NCBI GenBank assembly: GCA_022844015.1 | Contig: JALHMO010000075.1 | Location: forward strand, 1 to 33,289 | DNA length: 33,289 nucleotides | DNA from: Reyranella sp. | Lineage (GTDB): Bacteria > Pseudomonadota > Alphaproteobacteria > Reyranellales > Reyranellaceae | Reading direction: 5' to 3' | Shown: piece by piece, positions 1-7,375 of the stretch | Layout: every line of letters starts with the position of its first letter | How positions within the stretch are numbered: position 1 is the first letter of the stretch | The notes under the pieces: model-generated | What the model saw: only the letters and a program-made list of their open reading frames with translations | What the model was told of the DNA's origin: nothing | The model's database searches: none | Made by a program: the position numbers and the translations under genes

Positions 1-413
1 CCCTCGAACATCTCGGCAGCCATGCCCTGCGGGCCCTGGCTCAGGCGATAGGCGATCTTGGCGCTCGAGGTGGTCTTGCCCGAGCCCTGCAGGCCGACCA
101 TCAGGATGACGACCGGCGGGACGGCGTTGAGATCGAGGTCGGAGACCGTGCCGCCCAGCATCTCGACCAGGTGATCGTTGACGATCTTGACCACCATCTG
201 GCCGGGCGTGACCGAGCGGATCACGTCGGCGCCGATCGCCTTGGGTCGCACCTGGTCGATGAACTGGCGCACCACCGGCAAGGCCACGTCGGCTTCCAGC
301 AGCGCCGTCCTGACCTCGCGCAGGGCCGCGTCGACATCGCTCTCCGACAGCGCTCCGCGCCCGCGGAGACGGTCGAACACAGTGCCCAGACGTTTGCTCA
401 GACCTTCGAACAT
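1..413 (-). CDS. ffh: Signal recognition particle GTPase Ffh (partial, 5' portion)
   Basis: Ffh binds signal sequences of nascent membrane proteins and, with 4.5S RNA, delivers ribosomes to FtsY. The frame starts at ATG 411-413 and runs off the left edge after 137 codons. Residues 1-90 match the four-helix N domain (start MFEGLSKRLG, then an acidic helix ALREVRTALLEADVALPVV). The G1 P-loop GLQGSGKTT is at about 107-115. The rest of the G domain and the M domain lie outside the window. After the P-loop helix, the last 15 or so residues (YRLSQGPQGMAAEMFEG) do not resemble the expected basic turn and hydrophobic strand leading to the RPAA motif, so there may be a lineage-specific insert. The CPBP protease gene is divergent to it. 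Confidence 0.9.
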   Translation of the reverse strand, partial: MFEGLSKRLGTVFDRLRGRGALSESDVDAALREVRTALLEADVALPVVRQFIDQVRPKAIGADVIRSVTPGQMVVKIVNDHLVEMLGGTVSDLDLNAVPPVVILMVGLQGSGKTTSSAKIAYRLSQGPQGMAAEMFE

Positions 414-593
414 CTCGTCTTCCGTTCGCCTTGACGCCGACCGGCCGAACCCTAATCGGTTCGCCCAAACGCAGAGCGCGCCGATGCGCGAACCTTCGCG
501 AATCAGCGGAGCTCCCCGTCGGGGAACCTGAAAATCGGCACGACCGATTGAACGGGCGGGGTATAAGGCCTCCCGGGCACGGAGTCAAAAGGC
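414..593. promoter_or_regulatory. Divergent intergenic region between ffh and the CPBP gene
   Basis: This 180 bp gap must hold the promoters for ffh (leftward) and the CPBP gene (rightward). A small hairpin with arms around CCCCG/CGGGG lies near 511-525. No confident -35/-10 pair could be assigned by eye. Confidence 0.35.
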
Positions 594-1250
594 TTGGCGG
601 ACCAGCATAACCCTTTGATCGACCATCATAATCCAAGGATACCGGGATGGTCCGTCGCGATCTGCGTCGTCGCCCTGCCGGTCCTGGTGATGCCGGCGGT
701 ATGGCTCGCCCGCGGCGACGGCATGCTGGCAATCGTCGGCGCCTTCTTCCTGGCCGCCCTGCTGGCGGTGATCATTGCCGTGGTGCCGCTCGGCCTGCAG
801 GCCGTCCCGGCGCTGGGCTTTCGCGCCGTCGGCGGGCGGCCGATCGTCCTCGGCACGATGGCGACCATCGGGCTGTCGGTGGCGGTGAGCCAGATCGGCC
901 TCGACCCGAAGGGGATGAAGCAGGCGGTCGAGACGGCGCGCGATCCCAGGCTGCTCGCGCTGAGCCTGCTGTTGCTGGCCGGTCTGGCGCCGCTGGTCGA
1001 GGAGCTGCTGTTCCGCGGCATCCTGTACGGCTGGCTGGCCTCGCGCTGGGGCACGATGGTCGCCTGGATCGCCAGCTCGCTCGCCTTTGCCGCTGCCCAT
1101 GTCGAGCTGGCACACATCCTCCTGGTGCTGCCGCTCGGCCTGTGGTTCGGCTGGCTGCGCCGGCGCACCGATTCGCTGTGGCCGTCCCTGGTGGCGCACG
1201 CCGTCAACAACGGCTTCGCCATCGCCGCGGCCGCGCTGCTCGGCATTTGA
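594..1250 (+). CDS. CPBP family intramembrane metalloprotease
   Basis: This is a 218-residue membrane protein of the CPBP (CAAX prenyl protease 2 / bacteriocin-processing, Abi) family, which are intramembrane glutamate/metal-dependent proteases. The family motifs are present: EELLFRG at about 136-142, a conserved His in AAHVELAH near 169, and HAVNN at 202-206. Several hydrophobic stretches precede and separate them (about 20-38, 46-66, 85-100, 120-135, 155-168). The start chosen is TTG 594, where the open frame begins; a second in-frame TTG at 615 is possible. There is no strong Shine-Dalgarno sequence, so the start is uncertain. The substrate is unknown; these proteins occur as stand-alone genes in many genomes. 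Confidence 0.82.
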   Translation: MADQHNPLIDHHNPRIPGWSVAICVVALPVLVMPAVWLARGDGMLAIVGAFFLAALLAVIIAVVPLGLQAVPALGFRAVGGRPIVLGTMATIGLSVAVSQIGLDPKGMKQAVETARDPRLLALSLLLLAGLAPLVEELLFRGILYGWLASRWGTMVAWIASSLAFAAAHVELAHILLVLPLGLWFGWLRRRTDSLWPSLVAHAVNNGFAIAAAALLGI

Positions 1251-1612
1251 GTCTTCCGCCGGGACCGCGCCACTTCAGGCGGAGTAACCTCCGCCGGCTG
1301 TGGCGCTCATGGGATGGTCGAAACGAAGAGGATGAGCGCCACGGGAGTGGCGCGCTCATAGGCGCTAACCTACGAAGGGACCTCACCCTGAGGAGCGGCC
1401 TGGAGGGCCGCGTCTCGATTCGGGCGAAGTAACCTTCGCCCTTTGGTCGGCAACAGAGCTGGTGCTGCGACAGCGCTTTTCCGGCGATCTCGTGTGCGGC
1501 CCATCCTTCGAGACGGCCGCTACGCGGCCTCCTCAGGATGAGGTTTTTGTTGGGTCTTCCACCAAAGTTGGCGCCGCAGAGTGGCGCGCTCCCGGCAATG
1601 ATCCCGAATGTC
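1251..1612. repeat. Intergenic repeat mosaic between convergent genes
   Basis: This 362 bp has no convincing gene. It contains two hairpins with the same TAAC loop: 1278-1295 (GGCGGAG / CTCCGCC) and 1422-1441 (GGGCGAAG / CTTCGCCC). Between them is a palindrome near 1331-1360 built on GAGCGCCAC / GTGGCGCGCTC. Two members of the CTCA(C/T)CCTGAGGAGC repeat family follow, at about 1380-1418 (partial) and 1501-1546 (full). The hairpins may terminate the converging CPBP and isomerase-like transcripts, but no T-run follows them. Confidence 0.7.
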
Positions 1613-2215
1613 CTACGCCGCGAGCTTGCGGTCGACGAAATCGAGCCGGTCCTGGCCCCAGAAAATCTCGCCGTCGATCACGAAGGACGGCGCCCCGAAT
1701 ACACCGCGTTCGATTGCGTACTTCGTGTAGGATTCGCGCTTCTCGGCCATCCCGGGCGTTTCGCTCGCCTTGATAACCGAAGCGGCATCGAAACCGCAGT
1801 CGGCGATGATCGCCTGCAGCGTCGCCGGATCGCCGGTATCCTTCTCCTCGGCCCACAGCGCGTTGAGCACGGCGTGCGCCAGCTTGATGGCATCGGCCAT
1901 GCGACCCAGCTCGCGCAGCGCGATCACGCATTTGGCAGCGGCCATCTCGTTGGCGGGAAAGAACTTGGGCTCGAGCGTGAGCTTGACGCCGAGATGATCG
2001 CGCCAGCGCTTCAGCTCCATCATGCGGTAGGCTTGGCGCTGCGGCGCGCGCTTGGGCAACGGCAGGCCGCCCGACACGGCGAACACCGAGCCGAAATCGA
2101 CCGGCCAGATCGAGACGTGGGCCTTATGCTTGCCGGCGATCGCCTCGAAACGCTTCGAGCCGAGATACGTCCAGGGAGAATTCAGCGAAACGTAGTAGTC
2201 GACATGCTTGGCCAT
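1613..2215 (-). CDS. 2-hydroxychromene-2-carboxylate isomerase / DsbA-family protein
   Basis: This is a 200-residue thioredoxin-fold protein of the kappa-class GST / HCCA isomerase family. Members catalyse glutathione-dependent isomerisation in aromatic (naphthalene-type) degradation or act on unknown substrates. The N-terminal strand VDYYVSLNSPWTYLG places a Ser-Pro (S13-P14) where DsbA proteins have CxxC, the hallmark of this subfamily. A helical insertion follows (PQRQAYRMMELKRW), then the cis-Pro loop GVFGAPSFVIDGEIFWGQDRL near the C terminus, which completes the fold. The start at ATG 2215 gives the normal family length; an upstream in-frame extension on this strand has no homology-like content. 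No aromatic pathway genes are adjacent, so the true substrate is unknown. Confidence 0.85.
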   Translation of the reverse strand: MAKHVDYYVSLNSPWTYLGSKRFEAIAGKHKAHVSIWPVDFGSVFAVSGGLPLPKRAPQRQAYRMMELKRWRDHLGVKLTLEPKFFPANEMAAAKCVIALRELGRMADAIKLAHAVLNALWAEEKDTGDPATLQAIIADCGFDAASVIKASETPGMAEKRESYTKYAIERGVFGAPSFVIDGEIFWGQDRLDFVDRKLAA

Positions 2216-2218
2216 GGC

Positions 2219-2313
2219 TCTTCCCCGCTGGGGGCGCGCCACTCCAGTCGCGCGTCTTCTGTGTGATCGATAAAGATCGCGCCACTGGAGTAGCACGCGC
2301 CCAGCGAGAAGAG
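2219..2313. repeat. Long imperfect inverted repeat upstream of the isomerase-like gene
   Basis: Arms 2226-2248 and 2284-2306 pair with about three mismatches in 23 positions. The outer flanks (TCTTC... / ...GAAGA) extend the pairing. The loop is about 35 bp. It begins just upstream of the minus-strand ATG at 2215, so it could influence that gene's leader or simply be a repeat relic. Confidence 0.6.
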
Positions 2314-2389
2314 TCGAATCCGATCGAGGGCCAGGGACTGTGGCGCAAAGGCAGGCGACAGCAAAGGCCCGATAAGCCATCCTCCGGCC

Positions 2390-3274
2390 GTGGCGGAGAG
2401 AACGATCGCGATCACCGGCGGCGATGCCGGCTACTTCGACCTGATGAAGGACTGCATCGCCTCCGTGCAGTGCGTGCCGGAGGGCCGGGCGCTGGCGCTC
2501 GGCATTCTCGATTGCGGCCTTACCGGCGAGCAGCGCGCCTGGTGCCTCGATCGCGGCGCCACGCTGGTGGTGCCGGGCTGGGACTTCGACTTTCCCGGCC
2601 GTGACAAGCTCAAGGACGGCTACAAGGCACTGACGGCACGCCCCTTCCTGACGCGCTACTTCCCGGGCTTCGACCTGTATCTCTGGATCGACGGCGATTG
2701 CTGGGTCCAGCAGGGCGACGCGATCGCGCTGTTCCTCGCCGCCGCCCGCACCGGTGCGCTCGCGGTGGCGCCCGAGATCCATCGCTCGATGCGGCACTAC
2801 CATCATGCCTGGGGCGAGTTCTCCGCGGTCTGCGGCGCGGCCTACGAATCGTGCTTCGACAAGGCGACCGCCGAGCGCCTGGTGCGCTACCCGATGATCA
2901 ACGCCGGCGTGTTCGCGCTCGCCGCCGGGGCGCCGCACTGGCAGGGCTGGGCGACCGTGCTGGGCGAGGCCCTGCAGCGCTCGACCGACATGACCGACCA
3001 GATGGCGCTCAACGTCCTGGTCTACGACCAGGGCTTCGCCTGCGAGCCACTGCCCAGCCGGTGCAACTGGCCGGTCCATCATGCGACGCCGGCGTGGGAC
3101 GCCGCGCGAAGCCTCTTCGTCGAGCCGGCCATGCCCTACGACCCGCTCGGCATCCTCCATCTCACGATCTACACCAAGCGGCTGGCGGCACTCGACGTGC
3201 GCGAGCTGGGCGGCCCCCATGCCGGCCAGGTCCGGCCGCGCTCGTTGCGCTGGCCCGGCCGAACCGCCATATAG
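2390..3274 (+). CDS. GT-A-like glycosyltransferase domain protein (hypothetical)
   Basis: This protein of about 294 residues looks like a nucleotide-sugar glycosyltransferase of GT-A fold. An N-terminal strand-turn ([19 protein letters not shown]) is followed by the DxD-type metal/nucleotide site in [11 protein letters not shown] (DGD at 101-103). A later segment [17 protein letters not shown] (about residues 165-181) resembles the region after the DxD in GT8-like enzymes. [14 protein letters not shown] is also typical of that group. The start is GTG 2390, chosen because homology-like sequence begins immediately. There are no signal peptide or membrane helices. It sits 40 bp upstream of dapF. 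The acceptor and sugar are not inferable; assignment to a GT family is by motif only. Confidence 0.65.
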   Translation: MAERTIAITGGDAGYFDLMKDCIASVQCVPEGRALALGILDCGLTGEQRAWCLDRGATLVVPGWDFDFPGRDKLKDGYKALTARPFLTRYFPGFDLYLWIDGDCWVQQGDAIALFLAAARTGALAVAPEIHRSMRHYHHAWGEFSAVCGAAYESCFDKATAERLVRYPMINAGVFALAAGAPHWQGWATVLGEALQRSTDMTDQMALNVLVYDQGFACEPLPSRCNWPVHHATPAWDAARSLFVEPAMPYDPLGILHLTIYTKRLAALDVRELGGPHAGQVRPRSLRWPGRTAI

Positions 3275-3314
3275 CCGGCATGAACGGCCACACGGCGTGC
3301 AAGTGCGGCAGCGC

Positions 3315-4163
3315 ATGAGCGGAACGCCTTTCCTCAAGATGCACGGGCTCGGCAACGACTTCGTCGTGCTCGATGCGCGCGGTGCTGCGTTGGACCTGAC
3401 GGCCGACCGGCGGCGTGCCATCGCCGACCGCCGGCTGGGCGTCGGCTGCGACCAGCTGATCGTGCTCGAGCCGCCGACCGAGCGCGCCGCCGACGTCTTC
3501 ATGCGCATCTACAATCCCGATGGCGGCGAGGCCGGGGCCTGCGGCAATGCCACGCGCTGCGTCGCCTCGGTGCTGATGGACGAGCGCAAGACCGATCACG
3601 TGACGGTGCAGACGATCGCCGGGCTGCTCGACTCGCAGCGCAGCGGGACGGGCAGCAACGGCCTGCCGGTGATCTCCGTCGACATGGGACCGGCGCGGCT
3701 CGACTGGCGCGACATCCCGGTGCGTGCCGCCTGCGACACCAATCACCTGCCGGTCGGCGCGGGACCGCTGCAGGATCCGGCCGGCACCAACATGGGCAAC
3801 CCGCACGCCACCTTTTTCGTCGCCGACGCCGACGCCATCCCGCTCGCCGAGCTGGGGCCGACGCTCGAGCGCGACAGTTTCTTTCCGGAGCGGGCGAATG
3901 TCGGCGTCGCCCAGTTGCTGGGCGAAGGCCGCCTGCGCCTGCGCGTCTGGGAACGCGGCGCCGGACTGACGCTGGCCTGCGGCTCCGGCGCCTGCGCCGC
4001 GGTGGTGGCGGCGAGCCGGCGCGGCCTGGTGAAGCGCCGGGCCGATGTCGTGCTCGATGGCGGGACGCTCGGCATCGAATGGCTGCGCGACGGCCATGTG
4101 ATGATGACTGGCGGCATCGCCGTCGCCTTCAAGGGCGAGCTCGACCGCTCGCTGCTTTCCTGA
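3315..4163 (+). CDS. dapF: Diaminopimelate epimerase
   Basis: DapF interconverts LL- and meso-diaminopimelate, supplying lysine and the peptidoglycan cross-linking amino acid, in the cytoplasm. The 282-residue product has the two pseudo-symmetric halves of this cofactor-independent epimerase. The catalytic cysteine pair is C76 in [13 protein letters not shown] and C222 in [14 protein letters not shown]. The N-terminal signature [13 protein letters not shown] and the central GNPHATFFV are also present. ATG 3315 is chosen because it directly precedes the conserved N terminus; the open frame extends upstream without homology. The stop is 9 bp before the GTG of ftsY, suggesting co-transcription with ftsY and yciB. 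Confidence 0.96.
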   Translation: MSGTPFLKMHGLGNDFVVLDARGAALDLTADRRRAIADRRLGVGCDQLIVLEPPTERAADVFMRIYNPDGGEAGACGNATRCVASVLMDERKTDHVTVQTIAGLLDSQRSGTGSNGLPVISVDMGPARLDWRDIPVRAACDTNHLPVGAGPLQDPAGTNMGNPHATFFVADADAIPLAELGPTLERDSFFPERANVGVAQLLGEGRLRLRVWERGAGLTLACGSGACAAVVAASRRGLVKRRADVVLDGGTLGIEWLRDGHVMMTGGIAVAFKGELDRSLLS

Positions 4164-4172
4164 GGTGTCCCG

Positions 4173-5492
4173 GTGAGCGAGACGGAACCCGAGAAGAAGG
4201 GCTGGTTTGCGCGGTTTCGCTCCCGGGGAACCCCGGCGAGCGAGACTCCCAGGCCGGCAGAGCCTGAAGTCGAGAAGGAAGCCGTGACGCCGGTCTCGCT
4301 GCCACCGCCATCGCTTCCCGCGAGCGCCTCGGTGAGCGAGGTACTCGACTCGCGGGTGGCTGCCGAGGTCGAGACGGAAGAGCAGGTCGAGAAGAAGGGC
4401 TGGTTTGCGCGGCTCCGCGCGCCGGCAACCCCGACCAGCGAGACGCCCAGGCCGTTGGAGGTCGAGAAGGAGGCGCAGACGCCGGTCTCGCCGTCGCCGC
4501 CCGCGAATGGATCGGTGAGCGAGGTGCTCCGCTCCCCGGCGGGTGCCGAGGTCGAGCAGGAAGACGTGGTCGAGAAGAAGGGCTGGCTGTCGCGGTTGAA
4601 GGACGGCCTTGCCAAGTCGACCAAGCGCGTCACCGAGAGCATCACCGCGCTCTTCACCAAGAAGAAGCTCGACCAGCAGACGCTCGACGATCTCGAGGAC
4701 GTGCTGATCCAGGCCGACCTCGGCGTCACCGTGGCCGCCCGGCTGGTCGGCAAGCTCGGCAAGGAGCGCTTCGGCAAGGAGGTCACCGACGAGGAGGTGC
4801 GCGCCGCCTTCGCCGACGACATCGCCGAGATCCTGCAGCCGGTGGCGACGTCGCTGGTGATCGATCGCGCGAGGAAGCCGCATGTCGTGCTGGTGATCGG
4901 CGTCAACGGCAGCGGCAAGACCACGACCATCGCCAAGCTCGCCAACCTGTACAAGGGCGAAGGCCGCAAGGTCATGATGGCGGCCGGCGACACGTTCCGT
5001 GCCGCCGCGGTCGAGCAGCTCAAGGTGTGGGGCGATCGGGCCGGCGTCCCCGTCGTCGCCAGGGGCACCGGCGCCGACGCGGCGGGGCTGGCCTACGAGG
5101 CGCTGGAGCGGGCGCGGGCCGAGCAATGCGACGTGCTGCTGATCGACACCGCCGGACGCCTGCACAACAAGTCCAACCTGATGGCCGAGCTCGCCAAGAT
5201 CGTGCGCGTCATCCGCAAGCTCGACCCCGAGGCGCCGCATTCCTGCCTGCTGGTGCTCGACGCGACGACCGGCCAGAACGCCCACGCCCAGGTCGAGACC
5301 TTCAAGGCGATGACCCCGGTCGATGCCCTGGTGCTGACCAAGCTCGACGGCAGCGCCAAGGGGGGCGTGCTGGTGGCACTCGCCGAGAAGTTCGAGCTGC
5401 CGGTGGTGGCGATCGGCGTCGGCGAGGGCATCGACGATCTTCGGCCATTCGAGGCGCGCAGCTTCGCGCGTAGCCTGATGGGGCTCTCATGA
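4173..5492 (+). CDS. ftsY: Signal recognition particle receptor FtsY
   Basis: FtsY is the membrane-docked GTPase receptor for SRP-ribosome complexes. The 439-residue product has a 133-residue acidic/proline-rich A region, then the N domain and the G domain. G-domain motifs: GVNGSGKTTT (about 243-252), DTFRAAA (273-279), DTAGR (325-329), TKLD (389-392). The A region is unusual. The amphipathic membrane-targeting motif EKKGW(F/L)(A/S)R(F/L) occurs three times (residues 7-15, 73-81, 134-142), separated by two similar linkers containing SETPRP, VEKEA, TPVS and SVSEVL. The third copy is the normal position before the N domain. The start is GTG 4173. The stop overlaps the yciB start (ATGA), indicating translational coupling. 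Confidence 0.96.
   Translation: MSETEPEKKGWFARFRSRGTPASETPRPAEPEVEKEAVTPVSLPPPSLPASASVSEVLDSRVAAEVETEEQVEKKGWFARLRAPATPTSETPRPLEVEKEAQTPVSPSPPANGSVSEVLRSPAGAEVEQEDVVEKKGWLSRLKDGLAKSTKRVTESITALFTKKKLDQQTLDDLEDVLIQADLGVTVAARLVGKLGKERFGKEVTDEEVRAAFADDIAEILQPVATSLVIDRARKPHVVLVIGVNGSGKTTTIAKLANLYKGEGRKVMMAAGDTFRAAAVEQLKVWGDRAGVPVVARGTGADAAGLAYEALERARAEQCDVLLIDTAGRLHNKSNLMAELAKIVRVIRKLDPEAPHSCLLVLDATTGQNAHAQVETFKAMTPVDALVLTKLDGSAKGGVLVALAEKFELPVVAIGVGEGIDDLRPFEARSFARSLMGLS
4191..4601 (+). repeat. Internal duplication within ftsY (membrane-targeting motif units)
   Basis: Two units of about 60-66 codons (about 4191-4388 and 4389-4571) followed by a third motif copy from 4572 encode repeated EKKGW..R segments and similar Pro/Glu-rich linkers. 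DNA similarity is visible in GAGAAGAAGGGCTGG at the head of each unit and in the GAGAC(T/G)CCCAGGCCG blocks. The first two units are the most alike, pointing to an in-frame segmental duplication. Confidence 0.75.
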
Positions 5493-6088
5493 GCGATGGA
5501 ACGAGCGCCGAGCGCGGCGGCCTGCGCAAGCTCTACTCGACGGCGCTGGAGCTGGGACCGCTGATCCTGTTCTTCGTCGTCAACGGCAAGTGGGGGATCT
5601 TCGTCGGCACCGCCGTGTTCGTCGTTGCCACCGCGGTGGCGCTGCCGCTCTATCGCGTGCTGGAGAGGCGCTGGCCGGTCATGCCGCTGGTCGGCGGCTT
5701 CTTCGTGCTGGTGTTCGGCGGGCTGACGATCTGGCTGCAGGACGAGACCTTCATCAAGCTGAAGCCGACGATCGTGAACTGCCTGTTCGGCGTCATCCTG
5801 GGCGGCGGCCTGCTGCTGTTCCGTCGGCCGCTGCTGAAGCCGATTTTCGGCACCGCCTTCCGCCTGACCGACGAAGGCTGGCACAAGCTCACCTTGCGCT
5901 GGGCGCTTTTCTTCTTCGTGCTGGCCGCGATCAACGAGGTGATGTGGCGCAACTTCCCGACCGACACCTGGATCGCCAGCAAGATGTTCCTGAGCTTCCC
6001 GCTCACGCTGGTGTTCGCCTTCTTCCAGGTCCCCCTGCTCAAGCGCTACTGGGACGGCGACGACAACCCGTTCGCAAGCAAGGAGTGA
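5489..6088 (+). CDS. yciB: Inner membrane septation protein YciB/IspZ
   Basis: This 199-residue multi-pass inner-membrane protein is of the septation protein A (IspZ/YciB) family, which has a role in cell envelope and septum integrity. Family features are LGPLILFFVVNGKWGIFVGTA at the N terminus, FGGLTIWLQDETFIKLKPT in the middle and the conserved NEVMWRNFPTDTWI followed by PLTLVFAFFQVPLL near the C terminus. About five hydrophobic segments are visible. The ATG at 5489 overlaps the ftsY stop codon. It is the last gene of the dapF-ftsY-yciB run, an arrangement familiar from alphaproteobacteria. Confidence 0.93.
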   Translation: MSDGTSAERGGLRKLYSTALELGPLILFFVVNGKWGIFVGTAVFVVATAVALPLYRVLERRWPVMPLVGGFFVLVFGGLTIWLQDETFIKLKPTIVNCLFGVILGGGLLLFRRPLLKPIFGTAFRLTDEGWHKLTLRWALFFFVLAAINEVMWRNFPTDTWIASKMFLSFPLTLVFAFFQVPLLKRYWDGDDNPFASKE

Positions 6089-6129
6089 AGGCACTCGATT
6101 CGGTTTTCCCCTCCCCGAGCAAGCAAACC

Positions 6130-6243
6130 GCCTCATGCTGAGGAGCGAGCGCAGCGAGTGTCTCGAAGCATGGGCAACAGGTACCGTCGTTGGAGCCCAC
6201 CCTTCGAGACGCCCCGCTATGCGGGGCTCCTCAGGGTGAGGTT
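6130..6243. repeat. Paired palindromic repeats (CTCA-CCTGAGGAGC family)
   Basis: Two inverted members of the same intergenic repeat flank a short spacer: a diverged copy at about 6132-6170 (CTCATGCTGAGGAGC ... GTCTCGAAGCATG) and a full copy at about 6199-6242 (ACCCTTCGAGACG ... GCTCCTCAGGGTGAG). The pair sits between the converging yciB and IclR genes and could fold into a large stem, so it may serve as a bidirectional transcription stop. Confidence 0.75.
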
Positions 6244-6292
6244 TGCGTGCATGGATTGAGAATTGAAGCAGAGGACTCTTTGGAACGATGCG

Positions 6293-7093
6293 TCACAACA
6301 ACTGCGGCTGCAGCGTCTCGGTCTCTTCCTTCAGCACGCTGAGGTACTTGTCGGCGAACGAGCCGGCTGCGGAGTCCTCCACCCAGGCGGCGACACAGAC
6401 GGCGGCGATGGTGGCGCCGTCGTAGCGCTTCAGGGGAACGGCCACGGCGTGATAGCCGCGGCGCATTTCCTGGACGGTAATGGCGTGGCCCTGCCTGCGC
6501 ACGCGCCGCAGCTCCTCGCGCAGCGCCTTCTTGTCGGTCACGGTGAAGTCGGTCATCGCCTTGGGCTCGAGCCGGTCGAGCCAGGCGTCGAGCGCCTCGT
6601 CGGCAAGCTGGCTCAGGATGGCGCGGCCGGCCGCCGTGTTGAAGGCCGGGCGGCGCAGGCCGATGGTCGGGGCGAGGACGTCCGGCCGGCCATGCAGCGA
6701 ATGGGCGATCATGACGATGTCGTAGCCGTCGAGCACGGCGGCGAAGCAGGACTGCTCGGTGCGATCGCCGATGCGCTCGCAGGCCGGCTGGACAAGGGTC
6801 GAGATCAGGTTGGAGCCGAGGTAGGACGAGGCCAGCTCCATGACCCTGGGCGTGAGCCGGAAGGTCCGGCCGTCGGTCGCCGCCATGCCGAGACAGGTGA
6901 GGGTGTAGAGCGCGCGCCGCACGCTGGGCTTGGGCAGATCGGTGGCGCGGGCGACGTCGCTCAGGGTCATGTGCCGCTTCTCGCGGCCGAACGCCTGGAT
7001 GACGCGCAGGCCGCGAGCAAAGGCCTCGAGGAAGTCGGGACCGTAGCCGCTCGCCGCCCGTCTCTCGGCGTCTTCCGCCCGCAGTCGCGCCAC
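6293..7093 (-). CDS. IclR family transcriptional regulator
   Basis: This 266-residue DNA-binding regulator has an N-terminal winged helix-turn-helix (about 14-75; LSDVARATDLPKPSVRRALYTL is the recognition-helix region) and a C-terminal IclR effector-binding domain (about 90-260, with SCFAAVLDGYDIVMIAHS and TAAGRAILSQL). The layout resembles PcaR/PobR-type regulators of aromatic catabolism. The GTG start at 7093 is chosen because GGAGG lies 7 bases upstream and the HTH follows at the usual distance; a longer in-frame extension reads through an intergenic repeat and is discarded. It is the distal gene of the minus-strand ABC transporter/Rieske cluster and is the likely local regulator, with an unknown effector. 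Confidence 0.9.
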   Translation of the reverse strand: MARLRAEDAERRAASGYGPDFLEAFARGLRVIQAFGREKRHMTLSDVARATDLPKPSVRRALYTLTCLGMAATDGRTFRLTPRVMELASSYLGSNLISTLVQPACERIGDRTEQSCFAAVLDGYDIVMIAHSLHGRPDVLAPTIGLRRPAFNTAAGRAILSQLADEALDAWLDRLEPKAMTDFTVTDKKALREELRRVRRQGHAITVQEMRRGYHAVAVPLKRYDGATIAAVCVAAWVEDSAAGSFADKYLSVLKEETETLQPQLL

Positions 7094-7170
7094 CGTGCAG
7101 CCTCCCTCATGCGGATCGCGGCGTCCAAGACGCGGTAAGCCGCAGGGCACTCGCATCTGGCCAGAATATC

Positions 7171-7285
7171 CGTCATCCCGACCGAAGCCGAGCGCAGCGA
7201 GGCGCAGTGGAGGGACCTTTCTTTTTGGAGAACCAGCAAGAAAGGTCCCTCGACTGCGCCGCAGGCGGCTCCGCTCGGGATGACG
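7171..7285. repeat. Long palindromic repeat (GTCATCCCG...CGGGATGAC)
   Basis: A 115 bp inverted repeat has outer arms CGTCATCCCG / CGGGATGACG and an inner stem around GGGACCTTTCTT / AAGAAAGGTCCC. It lies between the ABC ATPase and IclR genes. It resembles widespread non-coding GTCATCC-type repeats, and a related element is at 18549-18671. Confidence 0.85.
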
Positions 7286-7375
7286 GCATATTATCTCCAA
7301 ATGCGAACGTCCTGCGGCGAGCCGCATCTTGGGGCCCGCGGTCCGGAAGACCATGAAGCCGCCGAAAACCGGAGG

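Noticed and set aside
2216-3508. N-terminal extension of the isomerase-like frame to about 631 residues
   Set aside because: The extra sequence is antisense to the glycosyltransferase-like and dapF genes and is low-complexity. The conserved protein begins at ATG 2215.
7094-7354. Longer IclR frame starting up to 7354
   Set aside because: The extension translates through a palindromic intergenic repeat and bypasses the well-placed GGAGG before GTG 7093.
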